From: Ruminococcus sp.
Lineage (GTDB): Bacteria; Bacillota; Clostridia; Oscillospirales; Acutalibacteraceae
Direction of reading: 5' to 3'
Length of the DNA: 31,922 nucleotides
Assembly: GCA_004556705.1 (NCBI GenBank)
Contig: SFGA01000021.1
Coordinates: forward strand, 1 to 31,922
Position 1 is the stretch's first letter, and every line of letters begins with the position of its first letter. A program made the translations under genes and the position numbers. This document shows positions 1 through 8,007 of the stretch, piece by piece. The notes under the pieces were generated by a model. The model had not been told where the DNA came from. It did not search any database and worked only from the letters and a program-made list of their open reading frames with translations.

Positions 1-39
1 ATATCTTTTCATCTCCTCTTTCTCATTTTAACACAAAAA

Positions 40-73
40 ATGATGGTAGACACTTTTTTGTGTCTACCATCAT
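40..73 (-). terminator. Intrinsic terminator of tcdA
   Basis: A perfect 14-bp stem (40-53 pairs with 60-73) closes a six-T loop. On the minus strand the stem is followed directly by TTTTTTGTGT. It lies about 25 bases past the tcdA stop codon. On the plus strand no T-run follows the stem, so it should work only for leftward transcription. Confidence 0.9.
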
Positions 74-98
74 TATATCATTTCATTTTGCCGTCTTT

Positions 99-800
99 TC
101 ACTCTTTATTTCTAAAGCCTGTTATGTCCTTTATCACTTCGCCTGCAATTATTAGTCCTGCGACAGACGGAGTAAATGAGTTACTGCCGGGGTAACGCAC
201 GCCCGTTTCACTTTTAATCGGTTTTTCTTTTGAATATACAACCTTTAGCTTTTTTATTCCAAGCTTTTTGAGTTGCGTTCTCATTGCTTTTGCAAGCGGA
301 CAAACAGAGGTTTTATAAATATCGGCAACTTCAAACATTTCGGGGTTTACCTTGTTGCCGGCACCCATACTTGAAATTATCGGCGTTTTTACTTTATCTG
401 CGTTGACAACAAGCTGAATTTTACCAGCCACCGTATCGATAGCGTCAATTATATAATCGTATTTTGAGAAATCGAATTCATTTGCCGTTTCGGGCAGATA
501 AAAGGTTTTATAGGTGTTCACTTCGGCGTTTGGGTTTATATCGAGAATTCTATCCTTCATAACGTCAACCTTATAATGACCGAGCGTGCTTGTGAGAGCG
601 ACTAATTGTCTGTTAAGATTTGTAGGGGAGACAACGTCATTGTCAATAAGGTCTATTTTGCCAATACCTGCCCTTGCCAACGCTTCGCAGGCAAATGAGC
701 CTACACCGCCGACGCCGAAAACCGCAACATAGGAGTTTTTTATCTTTTCCATATTTTCATTGCCGAAAAGCATTTGTGTTCTTTCGTACATTTCATTCAT
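99..800 (-). CDS. tcdA: tRNA threonylcarbamoyladenosine dehydratase (TcdA, HesA/MoeB/ThiF superfamily)
   Basis: Predicted E1-like, ATP-dependent enzyme that cyclises t6A37 to ct6A37 in ANN-decoding tRNAs. The N-terminal half has the Rossmann nucleotide site GVGGVG, then LIDNDVVSPTNLNRQ, a typical ThiF/TcdA signature, and DAIDTVAGK further on. The later stretch SVCPLAKAMR with its Lys/Arg-rich continuation is typical of the TcdA branch rather than MoeB or ThiF. The protein is 233 aa, close to the family norm. I chose the ATG at 800 because GGTGA sits 7 bases upstream and the protein then starts MNEMYERTQMLFG, as homologues do; the frame stays open to 854. The gene is monocistronic, with a terminator on its left and the SipL-like gene divergent on its right. 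ThiF or MoeB function is possible but less likely. Confidence 0.9.
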   Translation of the reverse strand: MNEMYERTQMLFGNENMEKIKNSYVAVFGVGGVGSFACEALARAGIGKIDLIDNDVVSPTNLNRQLVALTSTLGHYKVDVMKDRILDINPNAEVNTYKTFYLPETANEFDFSKYDYIIDAIDTVAGKIQLVVNADKVKTPIISSMGAGNKVNPEMFEVADIYKTSVCPLAKAMRTQLKKLGIKKLKVVYSKEKPIKSETGVRYPGSNSFTPSVAGLIIAGEVIKDITGFRNKE

Positions 801-919
801 AAATTTTTCACCCATAACAGTATGACAGATTTTTATATTATTTTCAACCTTCAAATTATTGAATAATTGTCCGTTTCTCCGAATATATTTTTATAGGTAA
901 ATTTTAAGGAGGAACGCAA

Positions 920-2443
920 ATGAATATCAACACGGTAAATACCGATATTTCAATGAAAAGGCTTGCTTTTGAGGAAGCTGCCGAGCAACAGATAGAAAGC
1001 GACATAACCTTACCCGATTATTTTCCCGATATTGTAAGGGTAATAAAATGCACGCTAAAAGCAAATATTGTCTCGGTGTCCTCGGGCGGAAATCGTATAA
1101 CTGCTGACGGAAACGCAATTATTTCTGTTCTCTACTTATGTGAAAGCGGTAAGCTTCATTGCTTTGAGCAGAAAATTCCCGTTTCAAAATACGTCGAAAC
1201 GCCAAAGGCTGAGGAGTGCACATGTGTTGCGAGCGCTAAAACGCAATATGTAAACTGCCGTGTTATCAGTCAGCGGAGAATTGATATAAGAGGCAGCATA
1301 GGAATTGATTTTAAGGCTTATGAAAAATGCGATAAAAGCATTGTTTCTTCGTGCGAGAATAAAAATATTCAGCTGAGGACTAAAACTGCGAACGTTTCAA
1401 ATCTAAAAGACTGCGTTTCGAGATGCTTTTCAATGAATGAAACGATTGAAATCGGAGCTTCACAGGGTACTATCGGACAGATTGTTCGTTGTAATGCGAT
1501 TGCCGTGCTTGACAGCACAAAGCTTGTTGCGGGCAAAATCCTTGTTAAAGGCGAATTGAAGGTCAAGGTAGTTTTCTTGACTGACGGCGAGTGTGTATTG
1601 GAAAAAATTGAAAATTCAATGCCTATAAGTCAAATTATCGAGGCTGCAACAACAGAAAGCTGTTCTGATTTTGTGACGCTTAGTGTTCCGTCCGTCGAGG
1701 TGCATGCAAAAACAGATTCAAGCGGTGCATTGCGGCTTATTGATGTGTCGGCTATAATAAGGGCGGATGTAAACGTTTATGAAAATGAGGAAATACAGTA
1801 TACTACCGATGCATATTCAACGGAATATGAAACGGATTTTCAAAGAGAAAGCGTTGAGCTTAAAAGCATATTTGAAAAGTTTAGCGACACTTATCTTTGC
1901 AAGGGCTCGGTTGAGATAAGCGGCTCGGCAGTAAAATCGATTGAGGATATTTTCTGTAACGAATTAAATTATACAGTATCGTTATCGGGAAATGAAATGC
2001 TCATAAGCGGTAAGGCCAATGTCAGCTTCCTTGCTGTTAATTCTGAAGATGAGTTGCAATCGTTTGACAGGGAGCTTGATTTTCAATATAAGCGTGCAAC
2101 GACTCTGGGAGAAAGCTTTTCCGCAAGCTGTAATGTTACGCCGACGGGCATTGATTATATTCTTTCTGCCGAAAACAAGCTTGATATCAGAATTGAAACC
2201 GAAATAAGCGGCATAATTTTTGACGCTTCGAAGAAACGGATTATTTCGGATATATCCTGCGACGAAGCAAAGAAAAAGAAAAAGCGTTCGGCGGCACTGA
2301 CTATTTACTTTGCACAACAGGGAGAGGAAATTTGGGAAATTGCAAGGAAATACAACACAAGAGTTGATTTGATATGTGCCGAAAATAATATAAATTCCGA
2401 TTGTGTTGAGCAAAATCAAAAGCTTTACATACCGTCTGTATAA
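920..2443 (+). CDS. sipL: SipL-like spore coat morphogenesis protein (SPOCS/DUF3794 + LysM)
   Basis: Protein of 507 aa with SPOCS (DUF3794) character over most of its length, a short basic linker (KKKKKRS), and a C-terminal LysM domain over about residues 458-507 (IYFAQQGEEIWEIARKYNT, then NQKLYIP). This architecture and length match C. difficile SipL, which binds SpoIVA through its LysM domain and is needed to place the coat on the forespore. There is no signal peptide or membrane segment, as expected for a mother-cell cytosolic protein. The ribosome site AAGGAGG lies 7-8 bases before the ATG. The gene starts divergently from tcdA and ends in its own terminator, so it is probably a single unit. 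SipL is mother-cell (sigma-E) expressed in C. difficile, but I see no clear sigma-E promoter here. Some genomes carry several SPOCS-LysM paralogues, so orthology is likely rather than proven. Confidence 0.82.
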   Translation: MNINTVNTDISMKRLAFEEAAEQQIESDITLPDYFPDIVRVIKCTLKANIVSVSSGGNRITADGNAIISVLYLCESGKLHCFEQKIPVSKYVETPKAEECTCVASAKTQYVNCRVISQRRIDIRGSIGIDFKAYEKCDKSIVSSCENKNIQLRTKTANVSNLKDCVSRCFSMNETIEIGASQGTIGQIVRCNAIAVLDSTKLVAGKILVKGELKVKVVFLTDGECVLEKIENSMPISQIIEAATTESCSDFVTLSVPSVEVHAKTDSSGALRLIDVSAIIRADVNVYENEEIQYTTDAYSTEYETDFQRESVELKSIFEKFSDTYLCKGSVEISGSAVKSIEDIFCNELNYTVSLSGNEMLISGKANVSFLAVNSEDELQSFDRELDFQYKRATTLGESFSASCNVTPTGIDYILSAENKLDIRIETEISGIIFDASKKRIISDISCDEAKKKKKRSAALTIYFAQQGEEIWEIARKYNTRVDLICAENNINSDCVEQNQKLYIPSV

Positions 2444-2449
2444 TTTATC

Positions 2450-2477
2450 GCCCTTCGAGAAATCGAGGGGCATTTTT
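2450..2477 (+). terminator. Intrinsic terminator after the SipL-like gene
   Basis: A 9-bp stem (2450-2458 with 2463-2471, one G:U pair) caps a GAAA tetraloop and is followed by ATTTTT. It begins six bases after the stop codon. Confidence 0.9.
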
Positions 2478-2504
2478 CAACAAATAAGGAAGAATGCATA
2501 AAAT
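2476..2504 (+). promoter_or_regulatory. Possible promoter of the DUF3343-aminotransferase pair
   Basis: TTCAAC (2476-2481), 17 bases, then TAAAAT (2499-2504). The -10 is good and the -35 is poor. The pair lies just past a terminator and needs its own promoter. A start site near 2511 would exclude the in-frame ATG at 2508 and agrees with translation starting at 2535. Confidence 0.35.
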
Positions 2505-2534
2505 GTAATGAAGTATTTTACGGGCGGTGAAACA

Positions 2535-2750
2535 ATGAATCTTATAATAAAGCTTTCCTCGGTTACTTATGCTCTCAAGGCAAGAGATACGCTAAAGCTG
2601 AAGGGCGTCCGTTCAACCGTGGAAAAAAATCCGAGACCTAAAACGAAAGAGGGGTGCAGCTATATACTCTATGTTTATAACGCACCGAAGGATACGGTTT
2701 CGCTTTTAGAAAGCCACGGAATTCCTGTAACGGAAGCCGTGTGGAAATAA
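2535..2750 (+). CDS. DUF3343 domain small protein
   Basis: Predicted 71-aa protein of the DUF3343 family (putative Se/S carrier-like proteins), whose molecular role is not established. It begins MNLIIKLSSVTYALKARD, then has VRSTVEKNPRP, a cysteine in KEGCSY, and a C-terminal VTEAVW. I chose the ATG at 2535 because GGTGA lies 5 bases upstream and the family starts directly at this first strand; an in-frame ATG at 2508 has its AAGGA motif too far away. The stop TAA shares its last base with the ATG of the next gene, so the two are translationally coupled. In other Firmicutes DUF3343 genes often sit beside class V aminotransferases and genes of labile-selenium metabolism. That association is family knowledge; nothing else selenium-related is visible here. 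Confidence 0.8.
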   Translation: MNLIIKLSSVTYALKARDTLKLKGVRSTVEKNPRPKTKEGCSYILYVYNAPKDTVSLLESHGIPVTEAVWK

Positions 2751-3895
2751 TGGTGTATTTTGATAATGCCGCAACGACTTATCCAAAGCCTGAAAGCGTG
2801 ATTTCTGCCGTTTCAAACGCAATGCGGTTTTACGGTGCAAATCCCGGCAGAGCAGGACACGATATGGCGTTTTCTACGGCTGAAATGATATATAACACAA
2901 GGAAGCTTGCAAGTGATATGTTCGGCGTAGATAAACCGGAAAACGTTGTTTTTACTCCGAATTGTACCTACGCATTGAACTGTGCGATTAAAGGCTTGGC
3001 TAAAAAGGGCTCGCATTTTATTATATCCTCTTTGGAGCATAATGCCGTAGTGAGACCGCTTGAAACGCTTAAAAACAGGGGCGTATGTGATTACAGTATT
3101 GCAAGGGTTGAAAAATACGACGGCGAAACCTATATGAATTTTGAAAGGCTCATCAGAGATAATACAGTTGCGATAATATGTACGGGTGCTTCAAATGTTT
3201 TCGGCAAAATGCCGTCTTTAAGGGGCATAGCATCGCTTTGCAAAAATTACGGCTTGAAATTTATCGTAGACGGCGCACAAATATCGGGTATATATAATAT
3301 AAATTGCAAGAGAGACGGTATAGATATTCTTTGTGTTGCCGCACACAAGGGCTTATATGCGCCTATGTCCTCGGGAATGATGATAATAAACGGAGATATT
3401 CCGCTTGAAACCGTCGTTGAGGGTGGAACGGGCAGCTATTCCGCTGTGCTTTCACAGCCGAATAATTTACCCGAAAGATTTGAAAGCGGCACATTGAGCG
3501 TGCCTTTGATAGCAGGCATAAACGCAGGTATGAAATTCGTGAATAGGGTAGGTATTGAAAATATACGCTCACACGAATTATCCGTTGTCAAAAGAATTAA
3601 CAACGAGTTAAAATCAATTCCTAATGTTATAGCTTATACCGATTTTGAAGCCGAATATGAGAGCTTTGCTCCGATTATTTCCTTCAATATAGAAAAAATG
3701 AACAGCGAAGAGGTCGGAAGGCTTCTGAATGAAAATGGAATAGCTGTTCGTTCGGGCTTGCATTGTGCCGTTTTGGCACACAAAATCTACGGCACGGTCG
3801 AAACGGGAACGGTCAGAATTGCTCCGTCGTATTTCACAAATAAAAATGATGTTAATTTATTGTTAAAATCAATAATTAAAATTGCAAAAGGCTGA
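2750..3895 (+). CDS. Class V aminotransferase, cysteine-desulfurase family (TIGR01977-like)
   Basis: PLP enzyme of fold type I, 381 aa. Visible motifs are YFDNAATTYPKP at the N-terminus, FIVDGAQ for the cofactor-contacting Asp/Gln, CVAAHKGLYAP with the Schiff-base lysine in AHK, and VRSGLHCAVLAHK with a cysteine where cysteine desulfurases carry the catalytic one. Family members act as cysteine desulfurases or selenocysteine lyases, and one subgroup (TIGR01977) occurs with selenium-cofactor genes. The ATG at 2750 overlaps the upstream stop (TAATG) and gives the usual N-terminus; a GTG at 2741 would add three residues. No iscU or nifU scaffold follows, so a general IscS role is less likely. 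The substrate cannot be read from the sequence. Confidence 0.87.
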   Translation: MVYFDNAATTYPKPESVISAVSNAMRFYGANPGRAGHDMAFSTAEMIYNTRKLASDMFGVDKPENVVFTPNCTYALNCAIKGLAKKGSHFIISSLEHNAVVRPLETLKNRGVCDYSIARVEKYDGETYMNFERLIRDNTVAIICTGASNVFGKMPSLRGIASLCKNYGLKFIVDGAQISGIYNINCKRDGIDILCVAAHKGLYAPMSSGMMIINGDIPLETVVEGGTGSYSAVLSQPNNLPERFESGTLSVPLIAGINAGMKFVNRVGIENIRSHELSVVKRINNELKSIPNVIAYTDFEAEYESFAPIISFNIEKMNSEEVGRLLNENGIAVRSGLHCAVLAHKIYGTVETGTVRIAPSYFTNKNDVNLLLKSIIKIAKG

Positions 3896-3910
3896 TATTT
3901 ATGATACAAT
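3882..3910 (+). promoter_or_regulatory. Candidate promoter for cdaA
   Basis: TTGCAA (3882-3887), 17 bases, TACAAT (3905-3910). It overlaps the 3' end of the aminotransferase gene and the left arm of the inverted repeat at 3904-3918. It is placed by eye; if the repeat acts as a terminator, this promoter would have to read through it. Confidence 0.35.
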
Positions 3911-3965
3911 ATATCACGATTATATACTATTATTTTTTTATTTAACGTGATATATTGTATTTTTT
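3904..3965 (+). terminator. 15-bp AT-rich inverted repeat with T-run, possible terminator
   Basis: ATACAATATATCACG (3904-3918) is perfectly repeated in inverse at 3946-3960. They are separated by a 27-base AT-only-like spacer and followed directly by TTTTT. The position between two gene groups suits a terminator. The loop is unusually long and the stem GC-poor, so an operator-like role is an alternative. Confidence 0.5.
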
Positions 3966-3983
3966 GTCGAAAAGGGTGGTTTA

Positions 3984-4853
3984 ATGGAAAAAATGATGGC
4001 TGTGTCAGACTTCTTTTATGAAATAAAAAACGCCATTTTATCTTTTAACGGAATTTCGGACATACTCGATATTCTTTTTGTTGCGTTGATTATTTACGGC
4101 GCATTGATTTTGATTAGGGATACAAAAGCTATACAGATTGCAAAAGGCTTTGTTCTGATTTGTATCGTTTATGCTATTGTTTCTTTGCTTAAAATGCAGG
4201 CAAGCTCATATATTTTCTCCTTGTTTTTCCCAAATTTGTTTTTAATACTGATTGTCATTTTCACACCCGAGATAAGACACGCACTTGAAAGCGTAGGACG
4301 AAGCTCATTTGTCAATATCGTTAAGGGTAATGACAAGACTAAGAAATATGAGCCTGTCAGCAGAATGATTAACTCAGTATGCCGTTCGTGCGCAGAAATG
4401 AGCGATAAGAAAATTGGAGCCTTGATAGTTTTTGAAAGAGGCTCGCTGCTCGGACAAATAATCGAAACGGGCACAAGAATTGACGCAGAGCCGTCTGTTG
4501 AAATGATTGAGAATATATTTTTCCCGAAAGCACCGCTTCATGACGGCGCAATGATTATAAAGGACCGCAGAATTTGTGCGGCAGGCTGCATACTTCCGTT
4601 GACTGCAAACACAAATATCAACAGCGCTCTCGGTACAAGACACCGTGCCGCAATAGGTATGAGTGAGCAGAGCGACGCTTTGGTGGTTGTTGTTTCCGAG
4701 GAGACGGGTACTATTTCAGTTGCCGAAAAAGGAAATCTTAAAAGAAATCTTTCAGACGGTGACTTGCGTGAATTGCTTACCAAAACATTTATTCCAGCAG
4801 ACAATGATGAAAAAAGAATTTTCAAATCTTTTATAAAGGGGCGTCATAAATAA
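3984..4853 (+). CDS. cdaA: Diadenylate cyclase CdaA (c-di-AMP synthase)
   Basis: Membrane-bound enzyme that joins two ATP molecules into c-di-AMP, the second messenger for potassium, osmotic and cell-wall balance. Of 289 aa, about residues 25-95 form hydrophobic membrane segments, followed by the DAC domain. Catalytic signatures are DGA at 187-189 (in APLHDGAMI) and RHR at 219-221 (in GTRHRAAIG); both motifs are intact. The ATG at 3984 follows AAGGGTGG. Its stop shares a base with the start of cdaR, so the two are co-translated. The usual third partner, glmM, is not next in line. The length fits CdaA rather than DisA or CdaS. Confidence 0.96.
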   Translation: MEKMMAVSDFFYEIKNAILSFNGISDILDILFVALIIYGALILIRDTKAIQIAKGFVLICIVYAIVSLLKMQASSYIFSLFFPNLFLILIVIFTPEIRHALESVGRSSFVNIVKGNDKTKKYEPVSRMINSVCRSCAEMSDKKIGALIVFERGSLLGQIIETGTRIDAEPSVEMIENIFFPKAPLHDGAMIIKDRRICAAGCILPLTANTNINSALGTRHRAAIGMSEQSDALVVVVSEETGTISVAEKGNLKRNLSDGDLRELLTKTFIPADNDEKRIFKSFIKGRHK

Positions 4854-6151
4854 TGAAAGAAAAAATGTCAAAATTCAGACGCTTTTTTAATTTCCATAAG
4901 TGGTTTTCAAATAACAAATTTGTTGCTTGCTTTTCACTTTTAGCCGCATTTTGCATTTGGCTGTGGATCTCCATTGATAAAAGCCCGATTGTTGAGAACG
5001 TTATAGTTTCCGTTCCCGTTTATATTGAAACGGAAAACAGCGTACCCTCTCAGCTCGGACTAAAGGTTTTCGGAAATTCAAATTATACGGTTGATGTAAC
5101 GGTTTCGGGCAAAAAGTTCGTTGTCTCTTCACTAACGGCAGACGATATTAAAGTTACGGCACAAACAAACTTTGTTGATTCGGCAGGAAATAAATCCTTG
5201 CTTTTGAAAGCTACACCGGCAAAAAATCAAGATTTTACAATCGTATCGCTTTCAGAAAACTATATTTCCGTATATTTTGATACTTACAAAGAAAAGGAAT
5301 TTCCGTTAGAGGCAAATATTGTTACCGAGCTTAGCAGTATTGTTCCCGACGGCTGTATTCAAGGCAATGTAGTATTTTCAAAAAGCACCGTCAGAGTCAG
5401 CGGACCGACAACTGAGGTTAACAAGGTTACAGGCGTTGCCGCAACCGTTAACGTTGACAAGGTTATTGAAGGCACAACTACCTTTACACCCGATATTCAG
5501 CTTCTCGGTGCACCGAGCTCGGATTTTACCAACACCTCTGTCGATATAGGAGATGCCGGAATTACACTTACAGTTCCTGTTCTCAAGGAGGTTGTTCTTC
5601 CGACTACAGTTACGCTTAAAAATGCGCCTGCCGATTATCTTTTGGGCTCAATGAATATGTCTTTGCATCCGTCAAGCGTTAAGGTCGGTATTCCTGTTGA
5701 AAAAATTGATGATATTAAAGAAATCAGCGTAGGAACTATTGATTTTAACAGCCTTGATGCAGGTAATAACATATTCACATTTAAGAAGGATGATATTACA
5801 GATTATATGATAACCGACTCGGTTGAAAAATTCAGAGTCAGCGTGAATATGGGCAATGTTGTATCAACTTATGTTAATATTCCGTCGTCAAATATTTCTG
5901 TTGTAAAGCAAAAAGCAGGCTATGAAGCTACTGTTGCACAGCAATCAATATCAAATGTAAAAATTGTCGGACCTGCAAGTGTTATTGACTCTCTAAACCC
6001 AAACAACGTATATGCTGATATTGACGTTTCACAGGTCAACGCAACCTCAGGAACGGTTACTGTTCCCGTTAATATTTCAATACGTGATAACACGTCGTGT
6101 TGGGCAAATGGAGATTATTCCGTTCAAGTGACAATTAAACCAAATTCATAA
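4853..6151 (+). CDS. cdaR: CdaA regulatory protein CdaR (YbbR domains)
   Basis: Protein of 432 aa with one N-terminal membrane segment (about residues 23-40) and an extracytoplasmic beta-rich region of repeated YbbR domains. The domains show as recurring stretches such as FPLEANIVTELSSIVPDG, RVSGPTTEVNKVTGVAATV and KIVGPASVIDSLNPNNVYA. CdaR binds CdaA at the membrane and modulates c-di-AMP production in Bacillus, Listeria and relatives. The start codon overlaps the cdaA stop (TAATG) and AAGGGG lies about 9 bases upstream. Pairing with cdaA is the strongest support, since YbbR repeats diverge quickly. Confidence 0.93.
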   Translation: MKEKMSKFRRFFNFHKWFSNNKFVACFSLLAAFCIWLWISIDKSPIVENVIVSVPVYIETENSVPSQLGLKVFGNSNYTVDVTVSGKKFVVSSLTADDIKVTAQTNFVDSAGNKSLLLKATPAKNQDFTIVSLSENYISVYFDTYKEKEFPLEANIVTELSSIVPDGCIQGNVVFSKSTVRVSGPTTEVNKVTGVAATVNVDKVIEGTTTFTPDIQLLGAPSSDFTNTSVDIGDAGITLTVPVLKEVVLPTTVTLKNAPADYLLGSMNMSLHPSSVKVGIPVEKIDDIKEISVGTIDFNSLDAGNNIFTFKKDDITDYMITDSVEKFRVSVNMGNVVSTYVNIPSSNISVVKQKAGYEATVAQQSISNVKIVGPASVIDSLNPNNVYADIDVSQVNATSGTVTVPVNISIRDNTSCWANGDYSVQVTIKPNS

Positions 6152-6169
6152 TTATTGCGAGGTATAAAA

Positions 6170-7147
6170 TTGAGTAATCAAGTCAGCAAAAAGCATAAAA
6201 CCTCCGTCGGCGGTCAGGCGTTGATTGAGGGTATAATGATGCGTGGTCCTAAGGGTGCGGCTATGTCCGTAAGGCTTCCGAACGGTACGATTGAGACTGA
6301 ATATAAGGACGTTAAGCCGTGGAGAGAAAAAAATAAATTCTTTTCCTTGCCGCTTGTAAGAGGCATTGTCGGCTTTGTTGAGTCGCTTGTTACGGGCTAC
6401 GGTTATCTTATGGAGTCTGCCGAAAAATCAACGCAAGGTCTTGAAAATCCGCCGGAAGAGGAGCTTTCAAAATTCGATAAGTGGATTGAAAAGCACTTTG
6501 GCGAAAAAATGATGAACGTTGTCGGAGTAATATCGGCAGTTTTAGGCTTTGGTATTGCTTTCTTTTTGTTTATGTGGCTTCCCTCATTTGTTGTCGATAA
6601 GGTAACCTTCGGAAAGCTGCTTGAATTTCATCCGCTTTTTGAGGGAATAATCAGAATAATAATATTTGTTCTTTATATGCTCGCTGTTTCTTATATGAAA
6701 GATATTCACCGTGTCTTTATGTATCACGGAGCAGAGCACAAATCGATTTTTTGCTATGAAAACGGACTTGAATTGACCGTCGAAAACGTAAGAAAGCAGA
6801 GCAGATTTCATCCGAGATGCGGTACAAGCTTTATGTTTGTAATGATACTTTTGAGCATTTTACTTTCGTCTGCACTTGTACTTATTTTCCCGAACCTTGC
6901 CGATATTAACAGAATGCTTTGGATACTTATTAAGCTTCTTATTATGCCGCTTGTAATGGGTATCGGATATGAGTTTATCAAATACGCAGGCAAGCACGAT
7001 AACTTGCTTGTTAAAATTCTTTCTGCACCCGGACTTTGGATGCAGAGAATTACAACAAAAGAGCCTACCGATGATATAATCGAGGTCGGAATTGAGGCTA
7101 TTAAGGCTGTCCTTACCGACAATCCCGAGGATGACGAAATAAAATGA
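6170..7147 (+). CDS. DUF1385 (YqhQ-like) multipass membrane protein
   Basis: Protein of 325 aa in the DUF1385 family, related to B. subtilis YqhQ; its biochemical role is not settled. The conserved N-terminus SVGGQALIEGIMMRGP is present, as are YHGAEHKSIFCYENG and RFHPRCGTSF, which hold conserved His, Glu and Cys residues. About four membrane segments are visible (near IAFFLFMWLPSF, IIRIIIFVLYMLAV, FVMILLSILLSSALVLIF and LLIMPLVMGIGYEF). I chose the TTG at 6170 because GAGGT sits 6-7 bases upstream and no ATG fits; another TTG at 6155 lacks a site. The last four bases overlap prmC. In many Clostridia this family precedes prmC and prfA; here prfA is missing. Confidence 0.88.
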   Translation: MSNQVSKKHKTSVGGQALIEGIMMRGPKGAAMSVRLPNGTIETEYKDVKPWREKNKFFSLPLVRGIVGFVESLVTGYGYLMESAEKSTQGLENPPEEELSKFDKWIEKHFGEKMMNVVGVISAVLGFGIAFFLFMWLPSFVVDKVTFGKLLEFHPLFEGIIRIIIFVLYMLAVSYMKDIHRVFMYHGAEHKSIFCYENGLELTVENVRKQSRFHPRCGTSFMFVMILLSILLSSALVLIFPNLADINRMLWILIKLLIMPLVMGIGYEFIKYAGKHDNLLVKILSAPGLWMQRITTKEPTDDIIEVGIEAIKAVLTDNPEDDEIK

Positions 7148-7983
7148 CGGTAAATGAGCTTTACGGTATCGGCTTGAAAATGCTCAAGGAAAGCGGTAAT
7201 GCCGATTATTCGTTCGATTGCGATTGTCTTTTTACAGCTTTTACGGGCGTTGATAAGATAAGGCGGATTATTAACCGTGACGACGAAATTTCCGCCAAAG
7301 CCGAAAACAGTTTTTTTTCTGCCGTTAAAAGAAGAATTGACGGCGAGCCGTTGCAGTATATTCTCGGCGAGTGGGAATTTATGGGACTTCCCTTTAAGGT
7401 GGGGGAGGGCGTGCTTATTCCTCGTCCCGAAACCGAAATGCTTGTTGAAACAGCTAATGAATTTTTGAAAAATAAGGAAAATGCGGTTGTTTTCGATTTG
7501 TGTGCAGGAAGCGGCGCAATCGGTCTAAGCGTTGCAAGGTATAATCCGAATGTAACCGTCTATCTTTTTGAAAAATACGACGGTGCTCTTAAATATTTAA
7601 GAGAGAATGCAGGCTTGCTTGAGCTTTCAAATGTTAAAATATTAAAATATGATATTTTTGACGGCTTCCCAAACGATTTGCCGAAAGCTGATATTTTGCT
7701 TTCAAATCCGCCGTATATTAAAGATGATGAAGTACCGCTTTTGCAAAAAGAGGTTTCTTTTGAGCCTTACACCGCATTGAAGGGCGGAGTGGACGGGCTT
7801 GTTTTCTATAAAGCGATACACGACAGATGGCTTGACGGCGTAAAAAAAGGCGGAATTATCGTTTTCGAGTGCGGCGACGGGCAGTCGGAAGATATAAAAA
7901 GTATGTTTTCTGATAAATCGGATAAAATTTCGGTCTTGTATGACTTTAACGATATTGACAGAACAGTCAAAATAAATGTATAA
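7144..7983 (+). CDS. prmC: Peptide chain release factor N5-glutamine methyltransferase
   Basis: PrmC (HemK) methylates the GGQ glutamine of release factors RF1 and RF2 using S-adenosylmethionine. The 279-aa protein has the N-terminal helical region ending in GEPLQYILGEWEFMG, a PrmC hallmark, then the SAM motif DLCAGSGAIGLSVA (about residues 118-131) and the catalytic NPPY at 188-191 (SNPPYIKDDEV). The ATG overlaps the preceding stop as ATGA, so translation is coupled. Its usual substrate gene, prfA, is not adjacent. Confidence 0.95.
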   Translation: MTVNELYGIGLKMLKESGNADYSFDCDCLFTAFTGVDKIRRIINRDDEISAKAENSFFSAVKRRIDGEPLQYILGEWEFMGLPFKVGEGVLIPRPETEMLVETANEFLKNKENAVVFDLCAGSGAIGLSVARYNPNVTVYLFEKYDGALKYLRENAGLLELSNVKILKYDIFDGFPNDLPKADILLSNPPYIKDDEVPLLQKEVSFEPYTALKGGVDGLVFYKAIHDRWLDGVKKGGIIVFECGDGQSEDIKSMFSDKSDKISVLYDFNDIDRTVKINV

Positions 7984-8007
7984 TAATATAATATTCAGGA
8001 GAAAAAT

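Noticed and set aside
855..919. Sigma-E promoter for the SipL-like gene
   Set aside because: A -35-like GAATATATT exists, but no CATA-type -10 is found at the right distance.
1982..2473. Long open frame antisense to the 3' part of the SipL-like gene
   Set aside because: It runs across the terminator of the sense gene, has no family motifs, and its sequence is fully explained by codon use of the opposite strand.
2750..3895. Selenocysteine codon or SECIS in the aminotransferase gene
   Set aside because: The frame has no internal TGA and the catalytic position is an ordinary Cys codon.
3896..3983. c-di-AMP (ydaO-type) riboswitch before cdaA
   Set aside because: The gap is only 88 bases, nearly all taken by one AT-rich inverted repeat; the conserved riboswitch core would not fit.
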